From NCBI GenBank assembly GCA_021464245.1, contig JADCRB010000024.1:994181-1058180 (forward strand): a DNA stretch of 64,000 nt. Reading direction: 5' to 3'. The notes below the pieces were generated by a model. It was given only the letters and a program-made list of their open reading frames with translations, was not told where the DNA came from and searched no databases. A program made the position numbers and the translations under genes. Origin of the DNA: Carallia brachiata. Taxonomy: Eukaryota; Streptophyta; Magnoliopsida; Malpighiales; Rhizophoraceae. Shown in pieces: positions 11,001-25,100 of this stretch (within the stretch, counting starts at the first letter, position 1; each line of letters starts with the position of its first letter).

Positions 11001-14000
11001 AACAATTTAGGTCCTTTTCATAAATTTTACTTGAAAAATAATTATATATTTTTGCCCTTATTATAGCATACATGTGCAAAAATGTCAATTTTCCTTTATT
11101 TTGTAACATCAAATACAACAGTTAATAGGAAAACTTACCAGAAATGGAATGATTATTTCAATTGTACCACTATCCAGAAAGGAACACCCAACAAGAACTT
11201 GAATCACACTGAATCAAAAACATATGAACTGAATTACATACCCCTTGCAGTGCCTTGGTTCAAAGTGTTCCCAAGATAAAGAATCCTCTTCATAATCTCC
11301 TTCAACTTGAAGGAATATCTAACCTGATTGACAGAAAGGCATTTAAATTGAAAAACAATAGCATGGAACTGCTTGAAAAGTTTCAGCAGTATGTGATGTA
11401 CCTCATCACATGCAGAGTTTATGGCATTTAAGCTCTTTTTAAATTCGGAAATCTGTACAATACATTAAAAGTAAGACAGTCATGGCCCCGTCTGAGAGAA
11501 GGGGGGGAGGCAGAGTCATTACATAATAAGCATAAAACTAACAGAGCAAGTCTTGCCAAACCTGAGAGCCAAACTGAATCTTGAAAGAAAACACCCTTAG
11601 TTTTGACTCAACACGTGGCACTTTCATCAGCTCCAAAAAATACTGGAGAGTGACAAACAGAATCCATAGCAACAGGTACTTTATTTGAAATATAAAAAGT
11701 CAAAGGGACTGCATCAATATTAAACAACAAACAAACTGGCTAAAAAAGATTTCTCGAGTATGCCCTAAAATGGACACAAAGATTGAAAGACATCTAAATA
11801 TTCAAATGAATGGGTTAAATGCCTGCAGAATTGAGAATAATGTGCATCCAACATCCAGCATAACAGACAATCCAATGTCCCAACTCCATGAAATCCTAGT
11901 TCGAATTTTCCCTTTCTCTCTCAAGGCCGCATCTAGCATCAAATCACTTCCCAATTCCATTGCCCAGTCCTCCATTTACCCTTCTAAACATGTTTCATTT
12001 TCTCAAAGTTAAATTCCAAACATCAATGTAAAGCCGAAATATCTACATAAAGTTTCACACTCTTTTCATACAGCTCCTAAATAAATAAAAAAGGTCAATA
12101 TTAGGAGTTATTAATTTCCAACAAATATCTCGTGCTATAGAAGTGTGATGCTACAATGCCAAAACTTTCACCCATATAAGCTGGCCCAATTTGTATACTT
12201 ACTACAAAAAAACTGCCATTTTTTGAACAAGTACACATACATGCACCCGGACACCCACCCCCCACCCCCAGCCACACTCATGCATTTGTGGGTGAACAAG
12301 TTTGTGAGTCTCTTTTGTTAGAGATAGAGTCAGGTTGAACCTGTCCTACAATGAGATTCTACATGACTTCAATTCCCAAACCACCCATCCCTAGTGATTC
12401 ATGCAAGTTCTGCAGAGGCCAAATCATATGCCAAACTTTTGAGATTTGAAATAAGCCAAGTGCAAAGACAATCGCAAAACAAGCCATATATAATCATTGC
12501 AAACCTGTTCACACTTTCCAAGGTTCTCCTTGTCACCAGTGTAGCCCTGTTATGTGAAAAGGAACATTTATCAAACATCTTATTCAACCTTGAGAAACAA
12601 TTGCTAACAAAATGGCAGCAACTCTCAAATAGCTTAAAAAAGAGGTGCCCTAATTTATTCATAGCTAAATAGATATAAAATAGAGTCACAATTTCTTCAA
12701 AGCTTCACCTTGAGAAGTTCCATCTCCTCCTTAGTGGGGCAGAACTTTATCAGATTTTCCACCTGATCAACATCCAATGTTGAATCATCCATGGCCAGTA
12801 CTGCAGCCTAAAGGTATAAACATTGAAATTGGGTAATATTAATTAAAGACAAATAATCACATAAGTACAAATACTAAATATCTTGCACCTTGAGTCTAAT
12901 ATGAAGAAACACTAATTTTTTTGTATTTATAGGATCAGCTACAGTATCCTAGCTCTTCTTATTTCCATGAGACCTTCAGGCCCTTAAAGGAATGATAGTT
13001 TACACATATTCCAAGTCAAATTAACTAGAAGGCAAGTTCCTTATACGTATTTCAATCCCCTGAAATGTGAAGGATATTCTAGTCAAAGAATAATATGCTC
13101 CAGAGTCAAATAAACAGCTAGCCTCCATCTCTAAAAGTAGCTTCAATAATTTCCCCAAAAGCACCCCTAAAATGTGGTATAAAGTGTGTTAACACAAAGG
13201 GAATAACTAGAAGATGTAAATTAAAAATTTAAAATAACTAAGCAACACAGACAGTTAGAGATAATCATGTCCAAGAGGGGACAAAACAAAAGGTTGGGGG
13301 GGGGGGGGTGGTGGTTGTTGAAGAGGGAGGAGGAGGAGCAAAACAAAAAGAAGCTCCAATCAACAAAAGAACTCTGAAGATGCACATCTTACCATCATAT
13401 CTGAAAGAGGCATCTTTACTTTTGTGAGCATAATTTCAGTGTTATTAGCCCTTCTCAAATCAATCTACAAAACAGATGAAGATAAATCATCTGTAAGACA
13501 TAAATGAGCAAGAAATCCTTTGATTAGCATCATATTGTATAACCTTCTTCGGGGAAAAAAAGTTTAGTTGGACTAAACCCCAAAGACAAAAAAAAATGAA
13601 AAAATACGACAACGTTTTGGAGATCCGTTCATATGGGCAAGCATGCATGCTAGTTGCTGTGCATCCCGTCAACCATGCAGCTGCAAACTAACAACAAGAA
13701 CTACATATCAAAGAAGCCCATGCAGGTGCTAATAAAAGATTTATTTCTTCGTGCACATGAAACTTGCAATTTAGTTTAAGGTTCAACTCCACTCAATTTA
13801 GCTAATCCTTGGTCCAAACTGATTGCAGTCCAGAAAATAGATCATTTCTCCTTCTATTCTGTGCCTGTGTACACTGGTTAGGACTTCTCAGCTAGATGTT
13901 CGAAAGTCAAATCCTTTTCTATTATCTGGAAATTAGTGATTCCAGAGAAAATTTTATCACATTTATTTGACACAAGTCAACTTCATATGTGTTGAGCTAC

Positions 14001-17000
14001 TTCTAGGTACTTGGGTGCCAACTATTAAAAAGCTAATATATAACTGTCCTCCCTCACAGTTGACTCAGCCAATGAGCATCACCACAGTATATAAAGACAG
14101 TCAACCACTAACACAATCTCAAATTGGAAGACAATCTTCCATTCACCTCAACCCCAAGCACTTAAAATGTACGTGAGATAATCTAAATCCTAATGCAAAC
14201 AAACTCAAATCAATGTTTGCTCACTTAAAAAGCTCTATCAATAAACTATAACTGCCCTTCCATAAACCAACATTAATTCATACATAGAAAAGGTCTCACC
14301 ATAGTTCATTAACCAAGTAGAGTCTTCAAAACAAAAATTGCAACTAGCAGTATTTCAATCAGAGAAAGCAAAATAAGGAAGCTGACAAGTGATAAAGAAG
14401 TACAAAGCAACAGGACAGTGAAAACATCAGACACAAATTAAAAAATTATAAAAGAGTATTAGGTTTTAAATTACCAGGTGAACTTTGTCAGTTTTTGATC
14501 CAATAGATTTTCGTCTTCCCCCACCTTTACCTCCTGAATCAGCTGCTTTTGGGACTGTTGCAGAGAAAAGATTCTCTAGCTCTGACACATCAAATTCTGG
14601 TGCACTACAGTACAATAAAACAGCAGCTATTCCAGTCAAGATGAAACTAAATCGAAACAACAAAAAATTACTATTGCCAAAGAGCATATAACACCTCCTA
14701 AAGCAGGATTTAAGTAGTATGAGAAATTGCAGTACATTTGAGGCTCTCCGTGCTGCTGTAGCTCTTCCCATAAGCTTCCTTGTAATGCCCTCGTCACCTT
14801 GCTCCAATGCAAAGGCTTTAAAGAAGATCTCCTAGGTGTCATGGCAATTGTCCCAGTCCCTGAAGGACGTGAAAGCCCACGCCCTCTTCCTGCAGGCAGG
14901 CCCCTTGCATCAATCACAGCTCCTTTGGTACCTAAGGGCGGTGGTGGTGGGGGTGCTCTGCCCGGAGGTCGAGGTGGCACAGGAGGGCCTAGAGCTCGTG
15001 CTCCAGGAGGTGGCACCCCACCCATGGGAGGTGGGGGAGGAGCTTCGCGCATCAGAGGAGGTGGAGGCGGTGGTGCTCCATGACTTGGAAGGGGTGGAGG
15101 ATGTGGGGCTCCACGACTTGGAGGAGGAGGAGGAGGAGGAGGTGGTGGGGCTACAAGACCGAAAGGAGGCGGTGAAGTAGGGGCTCCTCGTATTGGAGGA
15201 GGTGGCGGGGGAGGAGCTACACTTATTAATGGAGGTGGTGTTGATGGTGTTCCACATAAAGGAGGAAGAGGAGGAGGTGGTGGAGCTCCATGTTTAAGTG
15301 GTTGAGGCGGTGACAGAGGTGCCACATGTCCAAGCATCTGAGGTGATTGACGTGAAACTCCACGCATAGGAGGAAGTGAAGGAGGAGGAGGAACTCCACG
15401 AGGGAGAGGGGGTGGTGGAGGTAGAGGAGCACTATGCACAAATGGGGGTGGTGGTGGGGTAGGTGGGGTAGCATACACGGATTGAGGTGGAGGTAGTGGT
15501 TGAGGAGGCATAATACTCTGTTCATTTGGAAGAGGAGGTGCAACAGCTATTTCAACTCCACCGAGCCTAAAAGTGTTAGATGCACCGGTAAAAGAAGGGG
15601 GAAGAGGCGGAGGAGGAGGTGGTGGCATTGTTAGAGCATCATTTGATATACCAAGTATAGCTAAAGTTGGCTTGGATTTCCATGGGTGAGGTGGAGGAGG
15701 GGGGGCAGCACCATCCCAGAATCCTGCTTGCCAGACAAAATGGGAGTGGGAGGGGGAGAGGGAGGGGCAGGTGGTGTTGGTGACCTATGATGTGAAACAG
15801 TCTCATATTCTGTCGGCTAAATGTTATATCTGGCAGAGAGCAGGGTGGAGGCGAAGGTGGTGGTGGAGGCAGAGTTATTTCCCCTGAAGACCTCGTTGGC
15901 AATGCATGTAATAAAGAGCTACTAGAATGAGAAAGATGTTGTGGTGGTGGAGGTGGAGGCGGAGGCGAGGATGAGGAGGAGGAGAGGAGACACAACATCT
16001 TGTTGGCCAAGAGATGGTGGCAAGGAAGTGAGCTCACTTGAGATTGAATCTCCTACAGTTGGTCTCTTGGGAAAAGGTGGTACTACTTTCTCAGGTTTTT
16101 GTCTGTCCATATCAACAGTTAGCCTTACTGGTGATACCTTGAACTCTAACTTGCTCATGGCACTGTCTTCAATACCCTCCAATTCTCTACCGAAATCTCC
16201 ACTGACTTCCTTTGTTTCTTTATTTCTGAGCTCAGTAGTGGCAACCACCACATAATCTAACTTATTATCCCCATCATCAACAGAAATATCTTTCACTGCT
16301 TGAAGAAAAGGATCCCCCTTCTCATCCATTTTATACATCACACCATCAATAGCAATGTCTTTCACTGCATCAACATTAGAACACACTTTCCTGTCCCGTT
16401 TGTGACTGCCATCATCAGTTGCACAGTCTTGAAATAGGTGAGGATCCACATCCTCCTTCCAGACTCCTTGATGATCTACATCAACTGTAATATTCCCAGG
16501 GCTGATAGGTGCCTCAATAAGGCCCTTGGTTTCTTGCCCATCTATTACATTGCTAAAAATTTCTTCCACCTCAAAAAATTCCTCAGGTGAAGCGCTTTCT
16601 GTCTCATTTGCATCTTCACTAGCCACAACTGTGGTGATATTAGGCACAACAGCATCAACATCCGCAAAACGAACCTGATACATATATGAGTATGTATTCA
16701 ACTTCCCTAGCTTCAGAGACAGGAATCAGCAACACGAATAACAACCATTTACCTCTGCTCTAAAGTCCTTTGGAAATTGTTCCTTAGCATCCCACATAGT
16801 GTCAATTTCATCACGACCAAGTATCAAAATATTTGCCCGCACGAATGCCGTGTGAAACACAACTCTGAGCATCATCTCCTCGCGAACCAAGTCTTCTTCC
16901 AGATGAATGCACTCAAGAACAACATCTCCTCGAACGCGGCAACGAATATCTATTTTGACCAGCATGCATTCTTCCTGCAATTGAAATCCATAAGAAATAG

Positions 17001-18372
17001 GCAAAGATGCCACGAGTTCACATTTATTTGCTATTTATCACATTAATCAGGCCTTACCTGTAAGTAGTGGCGAATGTGTTTTTTGGTCTTAGAGGTGGAA
17101 AACAAAAGCTTAGAAGTTCTAATGGCTGGCTTCAAAGGATCCTGACCATAAACTCGTACAATAGGCCTGCAACCTTTCCCCTCATACAAAGGAAGAGCTC
17201 TAAGCATCAGACAATCTAAAAGCAAAGGTGTATCTGATGGTGGCCACTCGAACCCGAAATTTATCCTAGAAATGTACTGAAGGAATCTCAGCTGGGAAGG
17301 CTGTGGATTTAAAGGAGACAAAAGATGAAGAAGTTCCCTTGGAGCTTGCTTGTAGACCATTTCAAGAGTCTTCTGCTCACCATTATACTGCTTTCGGTAT
17401 AATAAAAGAGCCGCAAGCATGAATGCGAGCACAGGCCATCCTCCTCTTTCACAATGCATTAATAACACATTATGCTGCCCCTCCAATGACAACCAGCTTT
17501 CACTTGATCGAAGAAAGTGGTGGATCATCTCCAGTGGAAGTAGAGGGCACCCCTCATATTGACGAGGGTAATCCATAACTGTCATGTCATACTGAGATAA
17601 TATGTCAGAAATTTGGCTCCGCCTATCCCCTTCCCTAAAGTTAAACACCATGAAGGAAGCATCCGGAAAGTGGTCCTGCAGTTGTGCCACAATGCCACCC
17701 AAGTACACTTTGTACTCGTCATCTTCCAGCACATCCGTAGAGAAGCAACAGTCAAAGACTGCCAAAACAACGGAAAGAACCTGAAATGAATCAACCAATA
17801 GCTGCCAAAGAGACAAAATATTCCTGGTTCCTATTAGCGAATACGCTAAAATCAATGCCCCCCTATAGTATTACTACAATTTATCTTACCGGGCCATCCA
17901 TCATTTGTAAACTCAATTAAATTCTTCTACAGCAGAATGTGGTATAATAACAACAATAATACTACTAATTGCGGCAAGCACAAGAAGAATCCTACTTCTC
18001 CACACATTTGGTAGCTTGCATTACAAGAAACAAGTACACAATGAAAGAAATTGGCATTGCATTGCATTGTCCCAAATTCAATAACAGAAATCAATATACA
18101 ATTGAGCTTCAGAAACCAAAATTCACAAAGAAATTGTGAAACCCAGTTCAGGTCCCCAAAGCAACAAGAAATGCAGCACCCCATTATGCTTTGAATTCAA
18201 ATAGAATTGATTAAATTTCATAATTTTTTTAAAAAAAGAAAAAAGATCAAAACTTTGAGAAAAGGGTAAATTAGCAAAATGAGGAAGCGGATGCATTACC
18301 ATAGACCCTTTCGGAGATCTCGAGAAGCCGATCGGGGGGCTTCCGGTAGAAGAAGCGTCTGAACAGCGCCAT
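8091..18372 (-). CDS. Class II formin: PTEN-like, C2, FH1 and FH2 domains
   Basis: Actin-nucleating formin. Exons (minus): 18372-18300, 17758-17058, 16974-16753, 16674-14736, 14604-14475, 13464-13393, 12807-12709, 12546-12505, 11642-11562, 11452-11402, 11323-11242, 10349-10255, 9606-9535, about 9455-9344, 8983-8916, 8830-8764, 8248-8091. The start MALFRRFFYRKPPDRL and the PTEN-like/C2 segment (about residues 1-335) are typical of class II. The P-loop reads HCERGGWP: the Cys is present but the catalytic Arg is absent, so the domain probably binds membranes without phosphatase activity (family knowledge). A long polyproline FH1 precedes FH2, which shows LHWSKV and LGNTLNQGTARG..GFKLDSLLKL, and the protein ends in a charged coil. 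Expected length is about 1350 residues. The frame is not continuous within exon 4 (about 15690-15990): the N-terminal and FH1 parts lie in different frames, which implies small indels or unresolved introns. The junction of the exons at 9344 and 8983 is chosen to keep frame. Confidence 0.9.
13296..13308 (+). repeat. G homopolymer in a formin intron
   Basis: A run of G of about 12-13 bases followed by GTGGTGG and GGAGG repeats, inside the intron between the exons at 13464-13393 and 12807-12709. Such runs are prone to length errors in assemblies. Confidence 0.8.
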
Positions 18373-18724
18373 TGGATGGCGCTGTTTCTCCGCCGATGGG
18401 ATCCAAACCGTTGATTTGTAATACCACCGAACGGATCACAAACTTTCACACCTTCGGCAGCAGTTTATCAATATATATATTTTATTAAAAAAGAATCAAG
18501 AAATTAACCGAATATATCTTTCAGCTAATTAATACCATTTTTTTTTTATAACATTTCCTTTAGCATAAATAAACATATAGATATGGGGGGGCAATGCAAA
18601 CCCCAGAAAAGAAAGTTCGTTACGCCATTGAAGAATCAATCAATTCAATCCAACCCCATTTGGCATTCAATTGGAAATTCACAATTTGTTCAAAAAGAAT
18701 TCAAGAATTGGGAGATAGAATGAA

Positions 18725-18756
<32 letters not shown>

Positions 18757-19282
18757 CAGGAGCTTTAATCACAATTATTATTGCAATGATTGGATTCCAA
18801 ACGCAATGAGAATTTAGAGAGAGAGAGAGAGAGAGAGTCTGGGGTATAAGGGAAAGTGACAGTGTAGGATCATCAAACTGAAAAACGATGATACAAAGAC
18901 AGAAGATGACTTTGGAAGAGGAATTCTTATATTTCTATTTCGATTTCGATTTCAACTTTGTGTTGTTTAGACGTTTAGCAAAGATTGTCCATTGTCTGCA
19001 TGTGGGGATGGAGATGTACGTGACAGGCTTGACACGCGGCATTATTATTATTATTATAAAACAGCTACGGAAGTCACTTAAATTCCGAAGTTATTTGGTC
19101 GAATCTTGTTATTATTATTATAAAAATGTAATAAATTAATTAATTTACATAGATTCTTTAATAAAACTGTTCTATTGCTAACACAATCTACAACTGTCTC
19201 TACTGCTCGTCACGTTTCAGTTGGTAGAAAATTTCATTCGGTTTTCAAAATTAAGGATAAATTTAATTTTTCACAGCGGTGA

Positions 19283-19329
19283 GAGATTAATAATATTTTT
19301 TTTTTTTAGCACAGGAGATTAATAATATT
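19283..19329 (-). mobile_element. 17-nt retroposon scar (minus orientation) with 15-bp TSD
   Basis: The 15-mer GAGATTAATAATATT is present at 19283-19297 and 19315-19329. The 17 bases between (19298-19314) are a T10 run plus AGCACAG, i.e. CTGTGCT followed by polyA on the minus strand. Consistent with a near-empty LINE-type insertion. Confidence 0.6.
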
Positions 19330-20428
19330 AAGAACGATAAAAATTGCTCTTCTTTAAATTTCTATTGGATCATAGAACGTCGTGCAGTATAAAAGGCACA
19401 TTGATCAACCTATGTGACGTGATAACATCAACATCAACATTTGGAAGAATGTTGTCGTCAGAAATAAACAAAATTAAAAAAATTATATGGTTTTTAAGGT
19501 TAACTTTGTTGACTTACTGTTTTTTATTTTGGTAAATTCTCGATATTCATAAGTTTGTTGTGGAGTTTTGACTAATTTTAGTCAAGTACAGTTAGAGTCT
19601 TTATGAAATTGATTCTTTTTTTTTTTATTTACAAAATTTAAATTTATAATTTTATTTAAAGAACACAGAATTCTTTACTATTCATATTAACGGTAATTAA
19701 ATTAGTGTTAATGGAATGTATTTAGTATAAAGGCAATCATGCACGTCGTTCTTTAATTTCCTTTTGATTAGACGTACGACCGTATGAGAGAGAGAGAGAG
19801 AGAGAGAGGGCACTGGCGAGGAAGGAATAAAGATGATCAAGTAAACATCAATAATGTCCAAGATAATTTTTCTAATATTATTCATCCAAATTCAAATCTG
19901 GCACAGAACATCTATAGAAATGCATCAAGCATTCAAGAGGAGGGGGCAAAGGGCATCCCACCACATTGGTGGTAGCCACATGCGGTCCTACTAGTCATTT
20001 TCCACGCTATCATCTCAAATTGAAGTCACGATGATGATGAAAGTACTGCCAAATGGCCAACTACAGAAACCATTCCTGAAGCGAAATTTTTTTTCCTTTT
20101 ACTAGCCTGATTTTAATTTAGCAACAAAGTATTATAAATCATTTCAAATTTATATAAAAAAATTTATAAATTGTCAGAGATGAAATTACATTTTTAATTA
20201 TTATTATTAATATGTAGTCATGCAATATTGCTCTTTCCTCGAATTATTTTGTCATTATTTCCCTTTGCTCAATTATGGCGCCATGCTCAAAACTTTGAAA
20301 CTAGTAATTCCACGTCAATTCATGTTTCTATTCTACCTAATGTCATTATGTTGTGTGTGCTAAAGCTGATGGTTGCTATGCTATCCAGCGAGCTGATGTT
20401 GAGTGATGCTGAACCTCTTATGATGTTC

Positions 20429-20462
<34 letters not shown>
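20429..20462. repeat. (TA)n microsatellite
   Basis: About 13 TA units followed by a degenerate tail, in intergenic DNA. Confidence 0.85.
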
Positions 20463-20463
<1 letters not shown>

Positions 20464-22142
20464 CCCATTTAATCCTCTAACTGAATACTTTCAACAACAA
20501 ACGACCATACGGCTGGACGAAAAACAACTGGCATGCCAGGCTCGGAGAGCCAGCCAAGGCCTTGGTTGAAAATTGCCATCACCGGAGAGGCATACACACA
20601 GTTCCATGACGTTGGGTATTTGAGCCAAGAAAAAAGAAGCGCTCATTTAGACTCTTTCTCAGATATTAATTCGTGAAAAGGTATAAAATTTATAAAAATA
20701 GAAGATATATATATATATAAGTCATTTAAATCATTTTTGTCATCTACCCATATATCTTATCCAACAAGATTAGTACAAAATTTACTTGATTTGTTTTTTA
20801 AACAAGGGGTCAAGCCTACAAAGAAAAGACTTTCTATATGAATAGTTTTTAAGGACATAAATCTCTTTTCTTTTTTTTTTCCGCAACCTGCTGTTTAAAG
20901 GCGCACCCCAGTAAGAACTGGATGCTGACCGAAAGAAGCATTGAATAATACCGAATATTAGGACGTTGCAGAAGTTCCATTTATTAACAATCCACAGAAC
21001 TAATTTATACTAAAGATGACAGAAGACAACTAATAACCAAACTTGAATCTGTCTAAAACTCGACTCAACTCAACTCACTTTGAAATTTGAGGCTGGATAT
21101 ATTCAAAATCATTGCTTTAGAGGAAGCAATGAAATGCCAAGGAGACAGGCAACAGAAACTCGATAGCACATGCCTGGAAAACTATAAATCTCACGACCGA
21201 TAACCATTGCCACTGTACATATAGCGTGGATATGAAAAAATCGGAAGAAGAAGCTACTCAAACAAATGCTTAACAAAAGGAAAAAAAAAAAAAAAAGGAG
21301 ATCAAAGACAGAAGAAAATAAAAGAAAGTGATATTATTCACAATAGAATCATGGGCGGTAAAGAGATGTGATTTGAAATGGGAGTAGAGCTAAAAAGCAA
21401 CCAAAAGCTCTGGTTAGGAAGGACAGGCCCAACGGAGCACCATGGCAAACCTCTTTTTGCTTGCTTTTTGCTCTTATATTCTTGGCATGCAGGAATTTCA
21501 TCAACCTGCAAGTTCCAGATTCAACTCATTACCTATCCCGCAAAAGAATTTTACTCGGCTGATTGGTTTACTCGTGTGGTCGTCAGCCATGTCAAGTATA
21601 TTTGACCTTGTCCCCTTTAGATTTTCTTCTCCACTCACAGGAGAGAGATCCACTTATCTTAAATAGCGACTGCAGGAGCCAAGCATATCTGATGACAATC
21701 ACTTTTCATATTTCTTACCTGTAAATGAAAAGAATAGTATTATTAGAAACTTGGGCCTTTATAAAGATGCAAGTATAATTATTGTGGTAATGCACATTTA
21801 TCATGACAGATGGAGTTAGATATAGTGGCTGCTTCATTGAAACAACCAAATTGCAACACCACTTATGACCATCATAATGGCAAATGATGGCCAACAACAA
21901 CTTTGCCATAAGCTGTCTAAAATCAATTATCTGGTTTATATTTATCTTTTTTTCATAATAGTCTGAAGCAATTCTTTCTCTTTCTCAGGAATCGGCAATT
22001 TTGGACTTGAAAGGCCAGGGGTCGAGGCAGAAAAGAGCACACGGCTCAGGTCTAAAATGAAATGCTAAAATGATAGATAAGCCCTGTTGGTGCAGTGAGC
22101 AACATATAAACCTTTGGTGACTGAATTATGAGACTATCTTGG

Positions 22143-25100
22143 TCATCTCATACCCTTTTGGAACCATGATTTTCGAACTGCCTGGCGAATGTGCCGTTCA
22201 TTTCTTTCCAAGAGTTCATCGATTCTATGTGATTGAGATAACAATGGTCCAGAAAAATCCACCTTGTCTGCATGATCGTGAAAACCCTGTTCAAGTCCAA
22301 CATTAGTTATTTAATCAATAGAAAATTGAATGCAGCTGACATATTTCAGAATCTGTTAAGTTAAACACCACATAATTGGCTAGGACAAACTCGAAGGCAT
22401 CATTCACTCAAGCCTCAACAGTACAGACAACATTTCCTGTTTCTAACTTTGAAATATGACGATGTTAGGAAAACCAAATTGAGAAAGCTCCATGTTTGAT
22501 CTCGTAGTCCATAAAAAGAAATGAAAGCCTATGGTTCCAATAATATTAATTCCCCGGCAGAGAAATCTACGAAGTTTGAAATTTTGCAAATTGTTGCCTT
22601 CCACTGCAATTCTTGCTAAACTAAGACCTCCAATACACTACTGCTTTGTCTCCTATCTGCCTCTTTCTGACAACCACAATTAGGGCCACTTGAATTTTGC
22701 TTCTGCCTCCATAACTTGCCATTTGTATTTTTGGCATGTGAGACAGTTTTCAACATTAAAGCACTCCAGCATTTGTGGAGGGAAAAAAAGAAAGACATAA
22801 CGTGTAATGCTTACTTATGCTCTTCACGATCAGAATGGGAATGCCATTAACCTAGATATGTTTTATTTACTCTTTAGAGGGGTATGCAAAGAGAAACACT
22901 ACAAAGATAACGAACAAAACAAAAAGAATCCAATAAATGTTTGTCTCCCTTTACCTGTCCAAAATACTGAAATTAACAGATCGTAATGGACTTCACCGTT
23001 TAAGTACTTGTAAAGTCGACTAATATTATGATTTCTTACAACTGATATTACCTGATACAAATTATAAGCTTCTTCACATAAAAGTAGCAGCATCATAACA
23101 ATATTTCCTTTCATCTTCAATCATTTTAGATTAAAGTTAGATGTTGATCTAATGTTAATGAACATACCAAGTTATTTCTCTTGGCTTCCATTTCCTCGCT
23201 TTGATGAAGTGCCGATGATAGTTCATGCGAATGATATTCCCCAGAAGTGTCAAAGGAATCTGGACGTTCAAATTGACTCCATTGTTTGTGCAAAGCATGC
23301 TTGGACATCTCTGATGAATCGTGGCCCCTAGAACCAGTACGAGTCCCATACGGGACACCTTGATTGTTGCGCTGTCTCGAATCATAATTAGACTTTTCTT
23401 GGAATGAGGTTTCTAATCCATTGCTATTGTGACCTTTTGAAATAGACTGACTGTGGGATCTTACAGCTGTGTCTTCCTTTGGCCTTCTAGCCCATGCAAA
23501 ACCACTTGAACCAGAAACTTCCAATGGGCCAGAAAAGGGAATGTCACCTTGGGATGCATTCCTTTCATGGAAAATCTCTTCCACCTTATCAATTGATGAC
23601 TTTCGCCCCTCTCTGCCTAGCCTACCATCACATCCTTTTGGAATACATATAGCATTATTATTACTATTCTGATTGCTTTGCACTCGAGCTGCCAGATCCT
23701 GGAAAATGGGAAAACATTGCCTTAGCTTCCTTCAATATATTTTTATTTGATGAGGAAGGGGAGGGAAAGAAAGAGAACGATAGACCTCTGCTGGAGCCAA
23801 TTTAGCAGTTCCATACACTTTTCTTGTTGGCCATCTTGTTTCAACAGCACGACCTCTCCCCCTGGTCTTTTTCCTGAATGTTCAGAGCCAACAATCCTAC
23901 ATCAGTACAACCTTCTGGAGATTGCAGACAATCTAAGAAGCTGATAACCTAGAGGGCTGCTTCAACACAATTATTGTTGCTTGCATTGCCTCAAACTTTT
24001 GCAAACTGACAGATTATGTAACAGTGCCATAATAAAGTAACATCATTCAGAGAAGTAACTCTTTGGATGAGTCTGTTAAGTCAAATACAATCTAAAGAAA
24101 AATGGACCAACCTCCTGGCATCCTCACGGTTCTTAGCATCAATCTCTTTACTAGGAGGGTATTTGGGTAAGCTGGATGGATCACATGCATGAGGCTTTGT
24201 TGTGAAAAACTGAAAATTGAGAGTAGATAACATAGCGTTAAGATATATGTAAAAATCTACAGGAGTATGGCAACTGTTTTATAGTCTAACAGTACCAGAA
24301 TTAAAACAGACTTGATAAAAAAAACTAGGAAATACAAGAAAGTTAGAGAAAAGCAGCTGATTATCTCAGGTGGCAATCATATGCATAGCCAAGTGAAATA
24401 CAACAAAAAAAGTTACGTTAAATAGATTTTCATATACCGTATTCAGTTCCATGATCACAGGAATTAAGGCCATGACCTCTTGTGACAGCACAATGGATTT
24501 CCAATAAGATAATACTCACCTCAGAAGCAAGAGCAGAAGAGGCACTCCCACGCTTATATGGCTCTATCGAAAGAAAAGTTTCAATAAGGTTCACCGCAGC
24601 CTTTGGCAAGTCTTTGAATATCTCATAAAGGCAACTGTCATAAGTTTGCTGTGGCTTGAATAAAGTTGCATGAGGAAGTTTGGATTTTCTCCAGTATTCA
24701 GCAGGAGGAGACCCACAAAGCTTGAAAATTTTGTGCAATTGTTCAACCTGGAGGAGAATCAATGATTTTGTTTGTGAAATTAAAATGGAATTCCAATGTC
24801 TTAAAAAAATATCATGAGGAGAGCAAAATCTTCACATGCAAATGCATGAAATTGAATGCTTGCATTTGTAGAGTTCAACAACAATAAAGGACAGACACTA
24901 TCCAAAGGGGCATTTCAGCACATTTCCAAAAGTTACTGTCCAGCGAGCCACAAATGGTCAATGATTGTAATGCACTTTGATGAGAAATCAATAAATATAA
25001 AAAGTCTCCGGGCTCCCTAGCTACCTTTTTATGCTACAGGTAGAATGACTATAACTCTTTGGCACTGAAGAAGAATGACTTGTCAATTGTAGATGGCGGA

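Larger units (their letters stand above)
18373..22142. other. Intergenic region between formin (5') and CDK-like kinase (3')
   Basis: The right flank of the formin start (about 18373-19000) should hold its promoter and leader. A GAAA tetranucleotide run is at about 18726-18755 and a GA run at 18815-18836. Further along are a retroposon scar at 19283-19329, a GA run at 19785-19808 and a TA run at about 20430-20453. The left flank of 22143 should contain the kinase 3' UTR. No supported gene. Confidence 0.45.

Noticed and set aside
14799..15180. Gly-rich and Glu/Val-rich plus-strand frames
   Set aside because: Antisense shadows of the formin polyproline FH1 region.
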